A stretch of 64,000 bases of DNA, taken from contig JAXRKN010000024.1 of NCBI GenBank assembly GCA_038502055.1, positions 467,550 to 531,549 of the forward strand, in the 5' to 3' direction. This document shows positions 52,979-63,867 of the stretch, in pieces. Each line of letters opens with the position of its first letter. The stretch's first letter is position 1. The DNA is from Tanytarsus gracilentus (Eukaryota; Arthropoda; Insecta; Diptera; Chironomidae). A program made the translations under genes and the position numbers. Under the pieces are notes generated by a model that searched no databases, had not been told where the DNA came from, and saw only the letters and a program-made list of their open reading frames with translations.

Positions 52979-54576
52979 TTATCCAAATTTTCGTTGCATT
53001 TTTTGTTGTTGCTCATATCTCAAATTAGCCTAAAAATATCAAAAAAATTATTTTTAACAAAACTTTTTAAGAATTTTTTGATTTTACCGCTTGAGATTCA
53101 TGACCAAGTCTTTGTGATTGTCGGCTCATAACCTAAAGTTATTTTATTTTAATAAATCCAAATATTTTTTCATAGTTTTCAACTTACATCATTCATTGAA
53201 CCAAAAGGTGGCGCCATTCCGTGAAGAAGTTGACGCTGTTTAAATAAGTTCAAAAGTTAGTTTCAAAAATTGTTAGTTTCACTTCAAGTCTATTGTACCA
53301 AAAAAATTCTTAAGTTCTAATGAAAAGTTTTACCATCATTTTAATTTCGGCTTCTAACTCATCAACACCTGGAACAATTGGAACATTTTGAGCTTGTGCA
53401 AATCCTCCAGGTAAACCTTGATGTTGAAATTGTCCATTTGGACCTTGAACTTGAGAGTAACCTGGGCCACCTTGATACTGTCCTCCTGGAACTTGAGCTT
53501 GTGTATATCCAGCACCACCTTGGTATTGACCATTAGGACCTTGAGCTTGTGTATATCCAGCACCACCTTGGTATTGACCATTAGGCCCTTGAGCTTGACC
53601 TCCTTGATACTGTTCACCTGACATTCTTCGTTGTGGTTGAAGTCTTCTCTGAGCCGCTTCATATTGACGTCTTCGAGCGTCTTCTTGTTGTGGACTCATT
53701 CTTGGATTATATCCAGGATAACTTTGTGGTGGTTGATGAGGTCTTTGAGGTCCAAATCGTTGAGGTGGTTGAGGTCTGAAATGACTATGTGGACCTTGAG
53801 GCGGTGGACCTCTAAATCCACGAGGAGGACCACGCATGGGTGGAGGACCGCCATATCTACCGAATTCATCATTCATTGGCTGATCGTGTTGTGGTAGCTT
53901 GTTAATTAAATTTAAAAATAAACAAATTCAGAATAAATTAAACTTTTTTCAAACCTCATCACTCATCGGCATTGGCTGTCCAGGATTTTGATTTGGATTC
54001 TTAAATTTATCAGCAAAATTTCCAAACGCTGACTGAAAATAAAATTGAGAATAATTTGATATTTGAAGAGTTGAATTTTTTCATTTTTACCGAAAAGTCC
54101 ATTTTTTTAAACATGTTTGAAACATCTGCGAATTTTGCGTTCATCTCTTCAAATTTTCGTTTTTGTTCTTCTTGAGCTTTTCTGTTTGCTTCTTCCTGAG
54201 CTCTTTTTTCTGCTTCTTCTTGAGCTTTCTTTACTGGATCTTCTGGCGGTGGTGGAGGAGGAGCTGTTTCATCTGCTAATGCTTCATCAGAAAGTGGTGC
54301 TGAGACTTCATCTGCTTGTTGGGCGGCATCTTGTTGTTGGGCGGCATCTTGTTGCTGAGCTGCATCTTGTTGCTGTGCTTCATCTTGTTGCTGAGCAGCA
54401 TCCTGTTGCTGTGCTGCATCTTGCTGAAAATAAATTTAATTAAAAAACCAGAGTCAAACTCCCTTTAATTATTTAATTATATTTTAAATCACCTGATTTT
54501 GCGCTAAAACTCCAACATAATTAAAATTTATAATCAAGCAAATTAACCCTAATTTAAGTAAAAGTCTTTTTCTCAT
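52979..54576 (-). CDS. Secreted Gln/Pro/Gly-rich low-complexity protein
   Basis: Seven exons: 54493..54576, 54091..54423, 53955..54032, 53334..53897, 53188..53235, 53088..53132, 52979..53029. All are in phase 0 and give 400 residues. Signal peptide about residues 1-26 (LLLKLGLICLIINFNYVGVLA). Then come six DAAQQQ/DEAQQQ hexapeptides, an acidic Pro stretch, a Glu/Lys helix, a Pro/Arg/Gly region (RGPPRGFRGPPPQGP), and repeats of GQYQGGAGYTQAQ. The end is QQQKMQRKFG. Secretion is likely; the composition suggests a silk-, mucin- or matrix-like protein. The hexapeptide and the last exon with its 3' flank are shared with the small genes at 55618 and 56986. Confidence 0.75.
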
Positions 54577-55617
54577 AATAATATCAAATTTTATTTCTAT
54601 TTTAAATTATTTTTTTCCAATTAACAAATGAAATTTTTCCTCTCTTTTCTGTTCAATAAAAATCTCTCAACTAATCGTTTTCGACTTAAATGCTTTGTGT
54701 TTTTATTGAGATACGCAAATTTAAATCAATTTTACGGCTAGTTGAAATAAAGTTTTAATTGTACGGAAAATTAGGCGGAAAATTTTCATCGAGTTTTAGA
54801 TTTGAGAGTGTAGATGTGTGCAATGAAAGTTTAAAGTGATTAAAGCTGTGATTGTAAGGAGATTTGATGACATTTAAGGAGTTGCTGAAAGTTAAATATT
54901 TCGTGCCTGAGGTGAAGTACCCTTAAAAAACCAAGGGGAAAAAATTTGAAAAAAAAATCAAAATAATTGGAAAAATTTCAGATTATAAATTAGTAAAAAA
55001 GAAAGGATTAATTTTATTAACGCCAAAAATTAATGTAAAAATTTCCACTTCTAAAATGTTTTCTTAATTTTTAATATTGCTTTTTTGTTTGTAGTTTCCC
55101 ATTTTTAATCAAAAAATATATATTTTGTTTTCTAAAATACAATTTGAAACTTTATTTTACATTTTCATAACCTTCAAATTTATTCCATATAACTTAGAGA
55201 TAAAAATATTCAAAACTCTCCTCTCGATTTTTTTTTCAATCTACCTGTAATTTTTAAAAAAATTAAAAAACTTCAAAATATTTTTTTTGCCTTCCTGATA
55301 GATTTTAAATTTTTATTTGCACAATTCTTTTTTTTATAAATTATTTTTTAAGCATAGAATATTTGAAATTAATTAAAATAATAACAATTTTTTTATCTGC
55401 TAAGAATCCTCCGACATTGCTAAAATTTATTGAGATGTTGTTGATCAAAAATTGTCAAAGTTTTAACTTTTTAGGACGATGATTTTTGTTGTTGTTGTTT
55501 TCCGTCATTTCGAGAGCAAAAATTTACTCATTTTTGGTGTTTTGATGGATTTTTCAGCGTCGAGTAAAAGAGATTGAAAATTTACTGTGAAAAAATATTT
55601 TTAGGTTAAAAATTTAA
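54577..55617. other. AT-rich spacer of 1 kb
   Basis: No gene is supported. It may hold a last exon of the gene at 55618. For example TTTTAG followed by CAATGTCGGAGGATTC, read on the minus strand near 55415, is an acceptor in the right phase, but there is no paralogue to confirm it. Confidence 0.35.
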
Positions 55618-55986
55618 TTATTCAATTAATTCGTTGAAATTTCCTGAAATTTTAATTATTTTTAAAGTATTTTTTGGTACAATAGACTCAAATACTTCTC
55701 CTCGATTTTTTTTGCTCACCTGTTGCTGTTGTTGTTGTTGTTGTTGCTGCTTACGGCGATGAGCTTGAGCGGCGTCCTGTTGTTGTGCGGCATCTTGTTG
55801 TTGGGCAGCGTCTTGTTGTTGGGCGGCATCTTGTTGCTGGGCAGCGTCCTGTTGCTGAGCGGCATCTTGTTGTTGGGCGGCGTCTTGTTGTTGTTGTTGC
55901 TGACGTTTAGCTCCACCGGCTTCGGTCAGAGCGAAGAAAAGAACGCCGAGGATGGTGAGGCACAATGCTGATCGGAGTGGAGACAT
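55618..55986 (-). CDS. Small secreted Gln-rich repeat protein, copy 1
   Basis: The signal peptide MSPLRSALCLTILGVLFFALTEA is followed by GGAKR, then seven DAAQQQ-type hexapeptides, an AHRRK break and a polyglutamine run. At 55720 CAG|GTGAGC is a good donor, so the real exon is probably 55720..55986 with an unidentified last exon. Unspliced reading stops at 55618. A TATA box (TATAAAAA) lies at 56064-56071 on the minus strand, with a TTCAGTCATT initiator downstream. Composition suggests a secreted structural or glue component; function unknown. The 5' half and promoter are nearly identical to the copy at 56986. Confidence 0.65.
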   Translation of the reverse strand: MSPLRSALCLTILGVLFFALTEAGGAKRQQQQQQDAAQQQDAAQQQDAAQQQDAAQQQDAAQQQDAAQQQDAAQAHRRKQQQQQQQQQQVSKKNRGEVFESIVPKNTLKIIKISGNFNELIE

Positions 55987-56189
55987 TTTTTGGTAATGTT
56001 TGGTTGAATTTTGTATTCAACGTTTGAGAAATGACTGAATGACTTTGACTCAACTCGTTCGAGTTTTTATAGCAAAACCCTTTCAGGCTAAAGTCACGCG
56101 AATTGCAGAAAAGTTAATTAGTGAGGTGTGAATTGAAATTCGAGCGAGGAAATTTAATTTGGATATGAAAAGGTGAAAATTTGATTTTG
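55987..56189 (-). promoter_or_regulatory. Duplicated promoter region of the Gln-rich genes
   Basis: TATAAAAA at 56064-56071 on the minus strand, then a TTCAGTCATT initiator-like site about 25-30 bases downstream. The same arrangement lies at 57312-57319 before the second copy. The surrounding roughly 200 bases are almost identical in the two. Confidence 0.6.
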
Positions 56190-56790
56190 AATTTTTTCTT
56201 GTTGACTTCCGAGTAGTCTAGAAAAGAATTTGTAATTAATAATTAAATTATTTATATTAAAAATAATTAAAATTGTAAGTAACTAAAAAAATTAAAAATA
56301 AAATAATAATTAAAAATATTCAGTAAAATTAAAAATTATTAACTAAATTGAACAATTAAAATAAGTAATTAATTCAAAATAATTAAATAATTAATAATTT
56401 AAGTTAATTGTTGAAAGTTAATTTATTGAAAATAATTAAAAAATTATTAAAAATAGTTGAATAATTAATTATTAAAAATAATTGAATAATTAATTTTTAA
56501 AAATTAATAAAAAATTAAAAAAAATATTAAAAAAAATTGAATAATTAAAATAGAGTTCTGCATGGTTTGCTCTGGCGTCGCTACCTCTTTGTCATCTATC
56601 TATTCAAATTATTAAATAATTAAATTAAAAACTCACTCGGCATTTTTATTTTATCGCAACTCTCTCTGTAATTAATCATCTCATAGTCGACCGCATAATT
56701 TTCAATTCCACTCGTTGACGCATATTTAAAATCATTTCTTACATCAATCGTCGGTCCTCTTTAGAATTTTCTTTAAATTCGTTAATTAAT
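56190..56790 (-). pseudogene. Duplicated 3' end of the LRR receptor gene at 57559
   Basis: About 56635-56765 matches the C-terminal coding end of that gene (RNDFKYAS...YEMINYRESC) and then jumps to the NGFKENS coding region, so it has an internal deletion. About 56205-56225 matches its last exon (CTAG|TCTACTCGGAAGTCAACAAG). The short repeat GTCGCTACCTCTTTGTC lies between them near 56578. It is a by-product of the tandem duplication that made the two Gln-rich genes. Confidence 0.7.
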
Positions 56791-56985
56791 TATTTTAATT
56801 AATTCATTCATGGAATTTACTATCCTGCAATTCTAAAACGTTTGTTATAATTTACATTAAAAATTTATAAATTTACAATTTATTGTAAAATTAATTAAAC
56901 AAAAAGTATTAAAAAAATTCATAATTTTAAATCAATTTTTTTTATTCAATAATTTAATTTCACATTCAATTTTTTCGTTGCATTT

Positions 56986-57234
56986 TTAACCAATTTTTCG
57001 TTGCATTTGTTGTTGAGCGGCGTCCTGTTGTTGTGCGGCATCTTGTTGCTGGGCAGCGTCTTGTTGTTGGGCGGCGTCTTGTTGCTGGGCAGCGTCCTGT
57101 TGCTGAGCGGCATCTTGTTGTTGGGCGGCGTCTTGTTGTTGTTGTTGCTGACGTTTAGCTCCACCGGCTTCGGTCAGAGCGAAGAAAAGAACGCCGAGGA
57201 TGGTGAGGCACAATGCTGATCGGAGTGGAGACAT
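56986..57234 (-). CDS. Small secreted Gln-rich repeat protein, copy 2 (chimeric 3' end)
   Basis: 82 residues, one exon. The first 28 residues are identical to copy 1 (same signal peptide), then eight DAAQQQ hexapeptides, then QMQRKIG and stop. The last codons and the following 150 or so bases match not copy 1 but the last exon and 3' flank of the gene at 52979 (QQQKMQRKFG). A TATA box is at 57312-57319. This is a fused gene with breakpoint in the CAA/CAG repeat tract. Secreted; function unknown. Confidence 0.75.
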   Translation of the reverse strand: MSPLRSALCLTILGVLFFALTEAGGAKRQQQQQQDAAQQQDAAQQQDAAQQQDAAQQQDAAQQQDAAQQQDAAQQQMQRKIG

Positions 57235-57558
57235 TTTTTGGTAATGTTTGGTTGAGTTTTGTATTCAACGTTTGAGAAATGACTGAATGATTTTGACTCA
57301 ACTCGTTTGAGTTTTTATAGCAAAACCCTTTCAGGCTAAAGTCACGTGAATTGCAAATCGAGTTGAATTTAATTCGATTCGCTGCGCTTTGTTTCGAATT
57401 AGAAAAGTGAAATTAATTGAAATTTCATCCTTTGGTGGACTGCGACGTGATATGAGATGCAGAAAAGTTAATTAGTGAGGTGTGAATTGAAATTCGAGCG
57501 AGGAAATTTAATTTGGATATGAAAAGGTGAAAATTTGATTTTGAATTTTTTGAGTGAT

Positions 57559-59486
57559 TTAAGTTTTAGGATTTGATTGACTTTTTTTCTTGTTGACTTC
57601 CGAGTAGACTAGAAAATAATTTAGTAATCAATAATTAAATAATTTATATTAAAAATAATTAAAAATTGTAAGTAATTAATAAAATTAAAAATTATTAACT
57701 AAATTTAACAAATAAAATAAATAGTTAATTATTGAAAATTAGTGAAAATAATTATTAAAAATTACTAAACGATTAATTATTGAAATATTTTAATAATGAT
57801 TAAAAATAAAAAATTAAAAATTATCAAATGTAATTAAAATAATTAAAAATATTATTCAAATTAAAATAAATTCAAATTATTAAATAATTAAATTAAAAAC
57901 TCACTCGGCGTTTTTATTTTATCGCAACTCTCTCTGTAATTAATCATCTCATAGTCGACCGCATAATTTTCAATTCCACTCGTTGACGCATATTTAAAAT
58001 CATTTCTTACATCAATCGTCGGTCCAAACGAATCAATCGCTGCCTCTTCATATTGAGGAATTTCATACATTGATTTTTCATGAGGCAAAGTATAAACATG
58101 ATATTGTCCACTTTTAAGAGTGTCATTGCTGTAGAGATTTTCAGTCGGTTGACTTTCGTGAATTTCACTTTTAGTTTTAATAAAGAGTAAAATAATTAAA
58201 ATCATTTGCAGGAGAAAAATCGAGATGTAAATGTAATCTTTGATGTTGAATTTCAGACTGTGAAAATCTAAATCATTTTCGTCATTTTCTGAATGAAATT
58301 TATCGGCAATAATTTCGTCTTTAGAATTTTCTTTAAATCCGTTCTCAGTTTTTATTTTTTGGTTTTCTTCTCGAATTTTTTTAATTTTTTGATTTTCAGT
58401 AAAACTTTCAACTTTCAAATCTAAATTTTCAATTTTTTGTTCAATTTTTTCAAAATCGTTTAATTTTTCTCGCATTTTTTCCATCTCGATTTCAATTTTA
58501 TTTTGATCAATTTTTTGCTGGCTCGAAATATTTTCGATTTGACTTTCGAACTTTGAAAAACTTTCGTGTAAATTTTTTATTTCACCGTTTAAATTTTTTG
58601 CCAGTTTTTCAGTTTTTGTCTCTAGCAAAAATTCATTTTTCACACATTTTCCGTCGTCGAGTAAATATTTTTTTATGTTGTCTTCTTTTTTCGCAAAAAT
58701 TTTGCTGATGCAATAATTTTCATGAAGTGAAACGTTTGCTGGTAAGTCCTCGAAGACCGTCGGGTGAATGAATTTAATTTTGTTGTTGTAAAATTTAATC
58801 TTTTGCAGTTTTCGATTGTGAACAAAAAGATCTTTCTCGATTTCTTGCAAGAAATTTCCTGAAACTTCAAGAGTGTTCAATATTTGAAATGGTTTTAAAT
58901 TCCACGAGTGCAGTTCCAGCAATTCAGTCTCATCGATGATAATTTTTTCAATATTTTTAAAGCGATTTTTGATATTTTCAGGCAAAAAGTTCATTTTAAT
59001 ATTTTTAATCTGCAAACCTCGAACGTCGTTGGATTTTTTACCTAGAAGATGTTTTCCGTCATTTTCGGGTGCAATCGATGAAATGTAGTCGAGTGGACGA
59101 ACTGAGATGTGTTTTCCATCATTTTGAAATTTAGTCACATCGCAGAAATAGACACCGTGCAAAAGTTTGTATTGGCAATGCATGAAAACTTCTGTGGCTA
59201 TCGAATTTGCGATGACAAAGAAAAGTCTAAATAAATATTTAAGATTAAATTTTAAACTTTAAAAATTTACTAAAATTTTAGTAAATTTTTGTCAAATTTT
59301 TAAAATCTAAAAATTTCAGTAAATTTTTAAAGTTTAAAATTTAAGACAATTTTCACTAAGAATTTAAAACTATTTTTAAAAATTATAAATTATTTAAAAA
59401 ATCCAAATTTTAAATTTTTTCTAAAAATCATTTAAGATTCTTTAAATTTCACTAACTTACATAAAAATTAATTTTTTTTCAACCAT
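57559..59486 (-). CDS. Single-pass LRR receptor with coiled-coil stalk and tyrosine-rich tail, member 1
   Basis: Exons 59461..59486, 57905..59226 and 57559..57608 (phases 2 and 1) give 465 residues. The signal peptide spans the first splice (MVEKKLIFI|LFFVIANSIA). The N-cap has cysteines (MHCQY, YFCDV), and LRRs cover about residues 65-165 (LEVSGNFLQEIEKDLF, IKFYNNKIKFIHPTVF). A Glu/Lys coiled coil runs from about 205 to 320, then a membrane helix (YIYISIFLLQMILIILLFI). The tail of about 110 residues has many tyrosines, including VDYEMI, and the last exon adds IYSEVNKKK. The last exon was found by matching the paralogue at 59773. A cell-surface recognition receptor is inferred; ligand unknown. 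Confidence 0.8.
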
Positions 59487-59772
59487 TTTTAGTTGAGTTA
59501 GTTTTGAGTTTTTAAAAGTTTTTGTTTTTTGAACTTTAAATCTAAAAGTTCTAAAAGCAACTAATTAGACATTTTTTTCTCGCTGCTCTAAAATCATCAT
59601 TTTATTCATCAAATTTTGAGTTATTAATAAAATTAAATTTATTCACTGTGACGCATCGAAATTCATTTGATAATTTTTATAATACTAATTTGAAACTTTA
59701 AATTAATAAATTGAAACATAATAATTTTTTTCAAAGCTTAACTAAGAATTTTAAAAATGTACGATGACCCTT

Positions 59773-61204
59773 TCATGGATTGAACGATGTCATTCGCTTG
59801 AGTTCTTTGTTAACTTCTGAATAAACTGAAAACAAAAATTTATTTCAAATTTTAAGCTACAAATTCATTAAAACTCACTTGGCATATTTTTATCATCTCC
59901 ATTTGCGTCAAACTCAATCGGTTCATACTCGACTATATCGTGCATTTGAGTAATGCCCAGCTCACTCGGTGACTCATACTGAACATCCTCAAAATTATTT
60001 AAATTTTTCTGCACATTTTCGAATGCTGGATTTTCATAAGAAATTGAGTTAAAATCGCTGTAAATATTTTCATGTTTTCCATTTTTGAGAAATTTAACGC
60101 CAAAAGTGATGAGAAAAATTATCAAAAAGGTTTGAGTTGCGCAGATCGCGATGTAAATGTAATCCATGGTGGTCGAGTCGTTGTTAAAAAAAATTGAATC
60201 ATTCGTTGTCAAATTTTCTTCATTAATTTCCTCAAAATTTAATTTTAGAAGAATTTTTTCAATTTTTTTTTCATTGAAATTTTTTTCCAGTTCCTCAGTA
60301 AATTTTTCCACAAACTTTATTTTTTCTTTGAGACTTTTCTGTACTGATTCAAAAACTTTTTGAAGTTCATTTTGATTTTTCTTTAAATTTTCGCTCATTG
60401 GTTGAATTTGTTTCAGTTCGAGATCAACTTTTTTTTGCATATTTTCTGTTTCTTTCTTCAGTTTATTAAAAACTTTTAAAATCTCATCAGATTTTTGTTC
60501 TTCTTTGTATTCAGCTTTCATGAAGTATTTTTCAAGGTGCGATTCAATCCCGATTAAAACTTTTTCGCGTGAGATAAAAAATTTGTTTTTTTCGTCTTCA
60601 AAACAAGTCAGAAAAACGTTCTGAAGATGCGGCAACTTGGAAAAAACTTTTGGATGAATAAATTTAATTTTGTTTTTAAAAAGTTTCACTTCTTTCAAGT
60701 TCAAATTAAATTTAAAAAGATCTTTTGGAATTTCTTCGATTGGATTTTGAGAAATTTCGATTCTTGTTAATTTCACAAATGGTTTCAAGTCCCAAGAATT
60801 TATTTGAATCAAACCAGTGCTGACGATGTCAATTTTTTCGATATTTTCAAAAAAAATTTCAATCTGTGATGGAAAATATTTCATGACCACATTATCAATT
60901 TTTAATCGTGTAAAATCATCCAAAACACTTTTTTTGAGTGTTTCTCCATTTTTTAAAACTTTTTCAATAAAAGTGTTTGAAGTTGACACAAACGGATTGG
61001 TGACGACTTGACACGTATTTACTGTTTTTGTATCACAGCTTAAAAAATTGCCATCGCATTTTAGATTTCCGAAAAAAGTTGAAATAAAAACACTTAAAAG
61101 AAAATTTAATGTTAAATATTTTTTTCATGCATTTTCTGTGTGAAATTTAAAAATTTAAACCTAACTTACATCACAAACTGAACTTTTTGAATGTTGATTC
61201 TCAT
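59773..61204 (-). CDS. Single-pass LRR receptor with coiled-coil stalk, member 2
   Basis: Exons 61170..61204, 59879..61092 and 59773..59825 (phases 2 and 1) give 433 residues. The signal peptide again straddles the first splice (MRINIQKVQFVIVFISTFFG). LRRs (IEISQNPIEEIPKDLF, VKLFKNKIKFIHPKVF) precede a coiled coil, then a membrane helix (YIYIAICATQTFLIIFLITF). The tail includes NIYSDF, YENPAF, VQYESP and VEYEPI. The last exon gives IYSEVNKELKRMTSFNP. It has the same gene structure as member 1 and lies tail-to-head behind it. Confidence 0.8.
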
Positions 61205-61757
61205 TTTGAAAATTTATTAAGTAAATTTTCGCGACTGCTTTTAACAAAAATTGAACATAAAATAATTTTAAATTCGATTCATCTTCATTCGCGAGTCATC
61301 GAGTGACATTTTAACAAGGCCTGAGAACTCAAAAATTTATGATATTTTAAGAGCATTTAAAAGTCTAATTTTAAGATTTTTTCATGGATTTTTTTGTGAA
61401 AATTTTGGATATTTTTGAATTAATTCTTTATTAGAAAATTTAAAAGAGAAGGAATGACCAGTTTTGCATTTAATTTACGTGCTTTTGCAAGCATTTAAGA
61501 GTGTAAATTTTTAAGAGCGTTCAAGAGCGACTATGAGCGTTTAAGAGCGACTAAGAGCGTTCAACAGCGTTTAAGGGGATTCAACAGCGTTTAAGAGCGA
61601 TTAAGAGCTTTTAAAAGCGTTTCTGAGCTTTTTCGGCCTCAAAAATTTTAAGTTATCAGGCCTGGCATTTATTAATGAAAAATTAAAGATAACAAAAAAA
61701 TTTCACAAAGATTTAAGATTCAAAATAAAATTTTCCAAAGCATATAAAAAATTTAAA
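61205..61757. other. Spacer with minisatellite
   Basis: The minisatellite GAGCGTTTAA / GAGCGACTAA runs at about 61495-61625, in the opposite orientation to the one at 43372. No gene. Confidence 0.55.
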
Positions 61758-62590
61758 AATGTTTCAAAACCCACACGTGGGTGTTGCCGCGTAACCCACT
61801 TGTAACAGATCCTTGTTTGAAAATCAAGTGCATAAAAAATGAGTTTAAGTCAATCCGGACACTTTGGCTGTCCGTGGCAGTCCTGTTCGACCATTCCTCA
61901 AAAATCATCTATGTCAATAGATTCCTGGTCCAATCACGAGTTCAACGATACCCATGAAGCCATAGTTCTGAAAAATGGACATTATGGCTGTCCGTGGCAC
62001 TACTGGCCGTCCATGATGGACATTCATCAAAAATCATCAATGCCATTCGATTCCTGGTCCAATTACGAGTTCAACGATACCCATGAAGCCATAGTTCTGA
62101 AAAATGGACATTTTGGCTGTCCGTGGCACTACTGGCCGTCCATGATGGACATTCCTCAAAAATCATCTATATCAATCGATTCCTGGTCCAATCACGAGTT
62201 CAACGATACCCATGAAGCCATAGTTCTGAAAAATGGACATTTTGGCTGTCTGTGGCACGACCATAGGTCACGACTCGAAAAATCATGTATGTCATTCGAT
62301 TCCTGGTCAAGTTTATAATCAATTACATTCGAATTCTGGTCCAATCACGAGTTCAACGATACCCATGAAGCCATATAAGAGAAAATTTCCGTCCATGGCA
62401 CGACCATAGGTCATGACTCAAAAAATAGTCAGTGCCTGCACATATAGACCCTAAGAGCTACCATCTGGCGAAAACTAGAAGTCTCTAGCTGGTCCAGGGA
62501 CCGAGATCTCGCTTGTGCAGACAGACGGACGGACGGACGGACGGACGGAATCACGAGCATATAAGCGTTACACCACTTTGTGGGTTACGC
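61758..62590 (+). mobile_element. 120-bp-repeat element, complete-looking copy
   Basis: The left end is CCCACACGTGGGTG...GCGTAACCCACTTGTAAC. About four and a half copies of the 120-base unit follow (from about 61857, 61977, 62097, 62217). The right part has TAGACCCTAAGAGC, GGCGAAAAC, AAGTCTCTAGCTGG, a GGAC tetranucleotide run at 62526-62549, and GCATATAAGCGTTACACC...GTGGGTTACGC. The right end is an imperfect inverted copy of the left (GCGTAACCCAC). No transposase is seen; the class is unknown. Confidence 0.7.
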
Positions 62591-62650
62591 TAAAAAATGA
62601 TAATTAATTTAATTTTAAGCCAAATTTGGTTAAAAAAAATTTTTCCTCCT

Positions 62651-63867
62651 TTAATGACGCAAATCAACATATCTGACGTATCTTTGATCATTAATTTGCG
62701 TCTGTCCATAATTATTTTTCACTCCCAGTTCATCATAAACATTTTCAATTTCATTCATCGGCATTTCATATGAAATTCTTCGATCATCATCGAGTTGAAA
62801 AGTTTTAACTTGCGAGTTGACGTCAGTGAGAGATTTTTTGAGATTTTCGAGTTCAATTTTGAGTGATTTCATTTTTGAGAGCATGACAATGAGAGCAGTT
62901 GAAAAAATGACTGAGATGATGACCAAAATTATGATGCAGATGAAAATAATTAATTTCAGATTTTCAAACGCTTTTTCGGGTTTCAAATTTTCAAGAGCTT
63001 CAGATTTTTTGCTAAAATTTTTCGTCATCGAATTTCGATTTAAAACAGAATTTTCATCTTTCCGGCAACTTTTTTCAATGTCGATCGCCAATTTTCCTCG
63101 AATTTCCGCTTCATCTCTCGCAATTTCGTTCGTGCACAAATTTCCCATCAACGAAACAATTTTGAGCAATTTAAGATCCAAAAAAACTTTCGAGTCGATG
63201 AATTTAATTTTATTTTGATGCAGCATGATCGTCTCAAGTTTTGTGTTGAATTTAAAAAGATTTTCTTCAATTTCTTCGACTAAATTATTTTGAATTTGAA
63301 GTTTTCTGAGTTTAGTGAAAGATTTTAAATCGCTTTGATGAATTTCCATGAGTTGACAGCCATCGATTGCGATTGTCTCGAGATTTTTGAGATAATTTTC
63401 GATGCCAGTTGGAAAATAATTCAAAGTTAAACTGTAAAATCGCAAACCACTGACATTTTGGAGGTTTTGTGAGCTTTCGAGGATTCTCGTCGGCAAAACT
63501 CGGTCGATGATGACATTTGGTTGAGTGACGAATGGATCGACAGCGACATCACAGCAAGATTTTCCAGCAGATATAAAATTATTATTTGCAACTGCGCAAT
63601 ACAAATCGATTGAGTGACTCTCGGTTGTGATTAAAATTATTGTGAAGAAAAAACTAAAAATAGAATTTAAATTAAATAAAAAGTATTTGACGAGGGGCGA
63701 ATAACTCGCGGGAAATTTAAAATAAATGACTAAAATTAAAAAATTCCAGGACGAAAAACTAAATGAAATGTAAGAAAGGTCTTGAAGGACTACCATTGTA
63801 AATTTTCGAGTTATTTCCCCTTTAAATTTTGTATACACATTTTTTCTCACATTTGTAATTTCTCCAT
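62651..63867 (-). CDS. Single-pass LRR receptor without long coiled coil, member 3
   Basis: Exons 63851..63867 and 62651..63653 (phase 2) give 339 residues. The signal peptide is MEKLQIFFFTIILITTES, built across the splice exactly as in members 1 and 2. An N-cap with cysteines (DLYCAVAN, SCCDVAV) and LRRs (LQIQNNLVEEIEENLF, IMLHQNKIKFIDSKVF) fill the ectodomain. A membrane helix (LIIFICIIILVIISVIFSTALIV) is followed by a short heptad stretch and a tail with ISYEMP, VYDEL and VRYVDL near the end. No extra last exon is needed. The long in-frame extension upstream is intron sequence. Confidence 0.8.

Noticed and set aside
61839..62318. 159-codon open frame with 40-residue repeats
   Set aside because: It lies wholly in the 120-bp repeat element. 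The frame stays open only because the unit length is a multiple of three. The same frame in the array at 50.1 kb has TAG stops, and there is no promoter or signal peptide.
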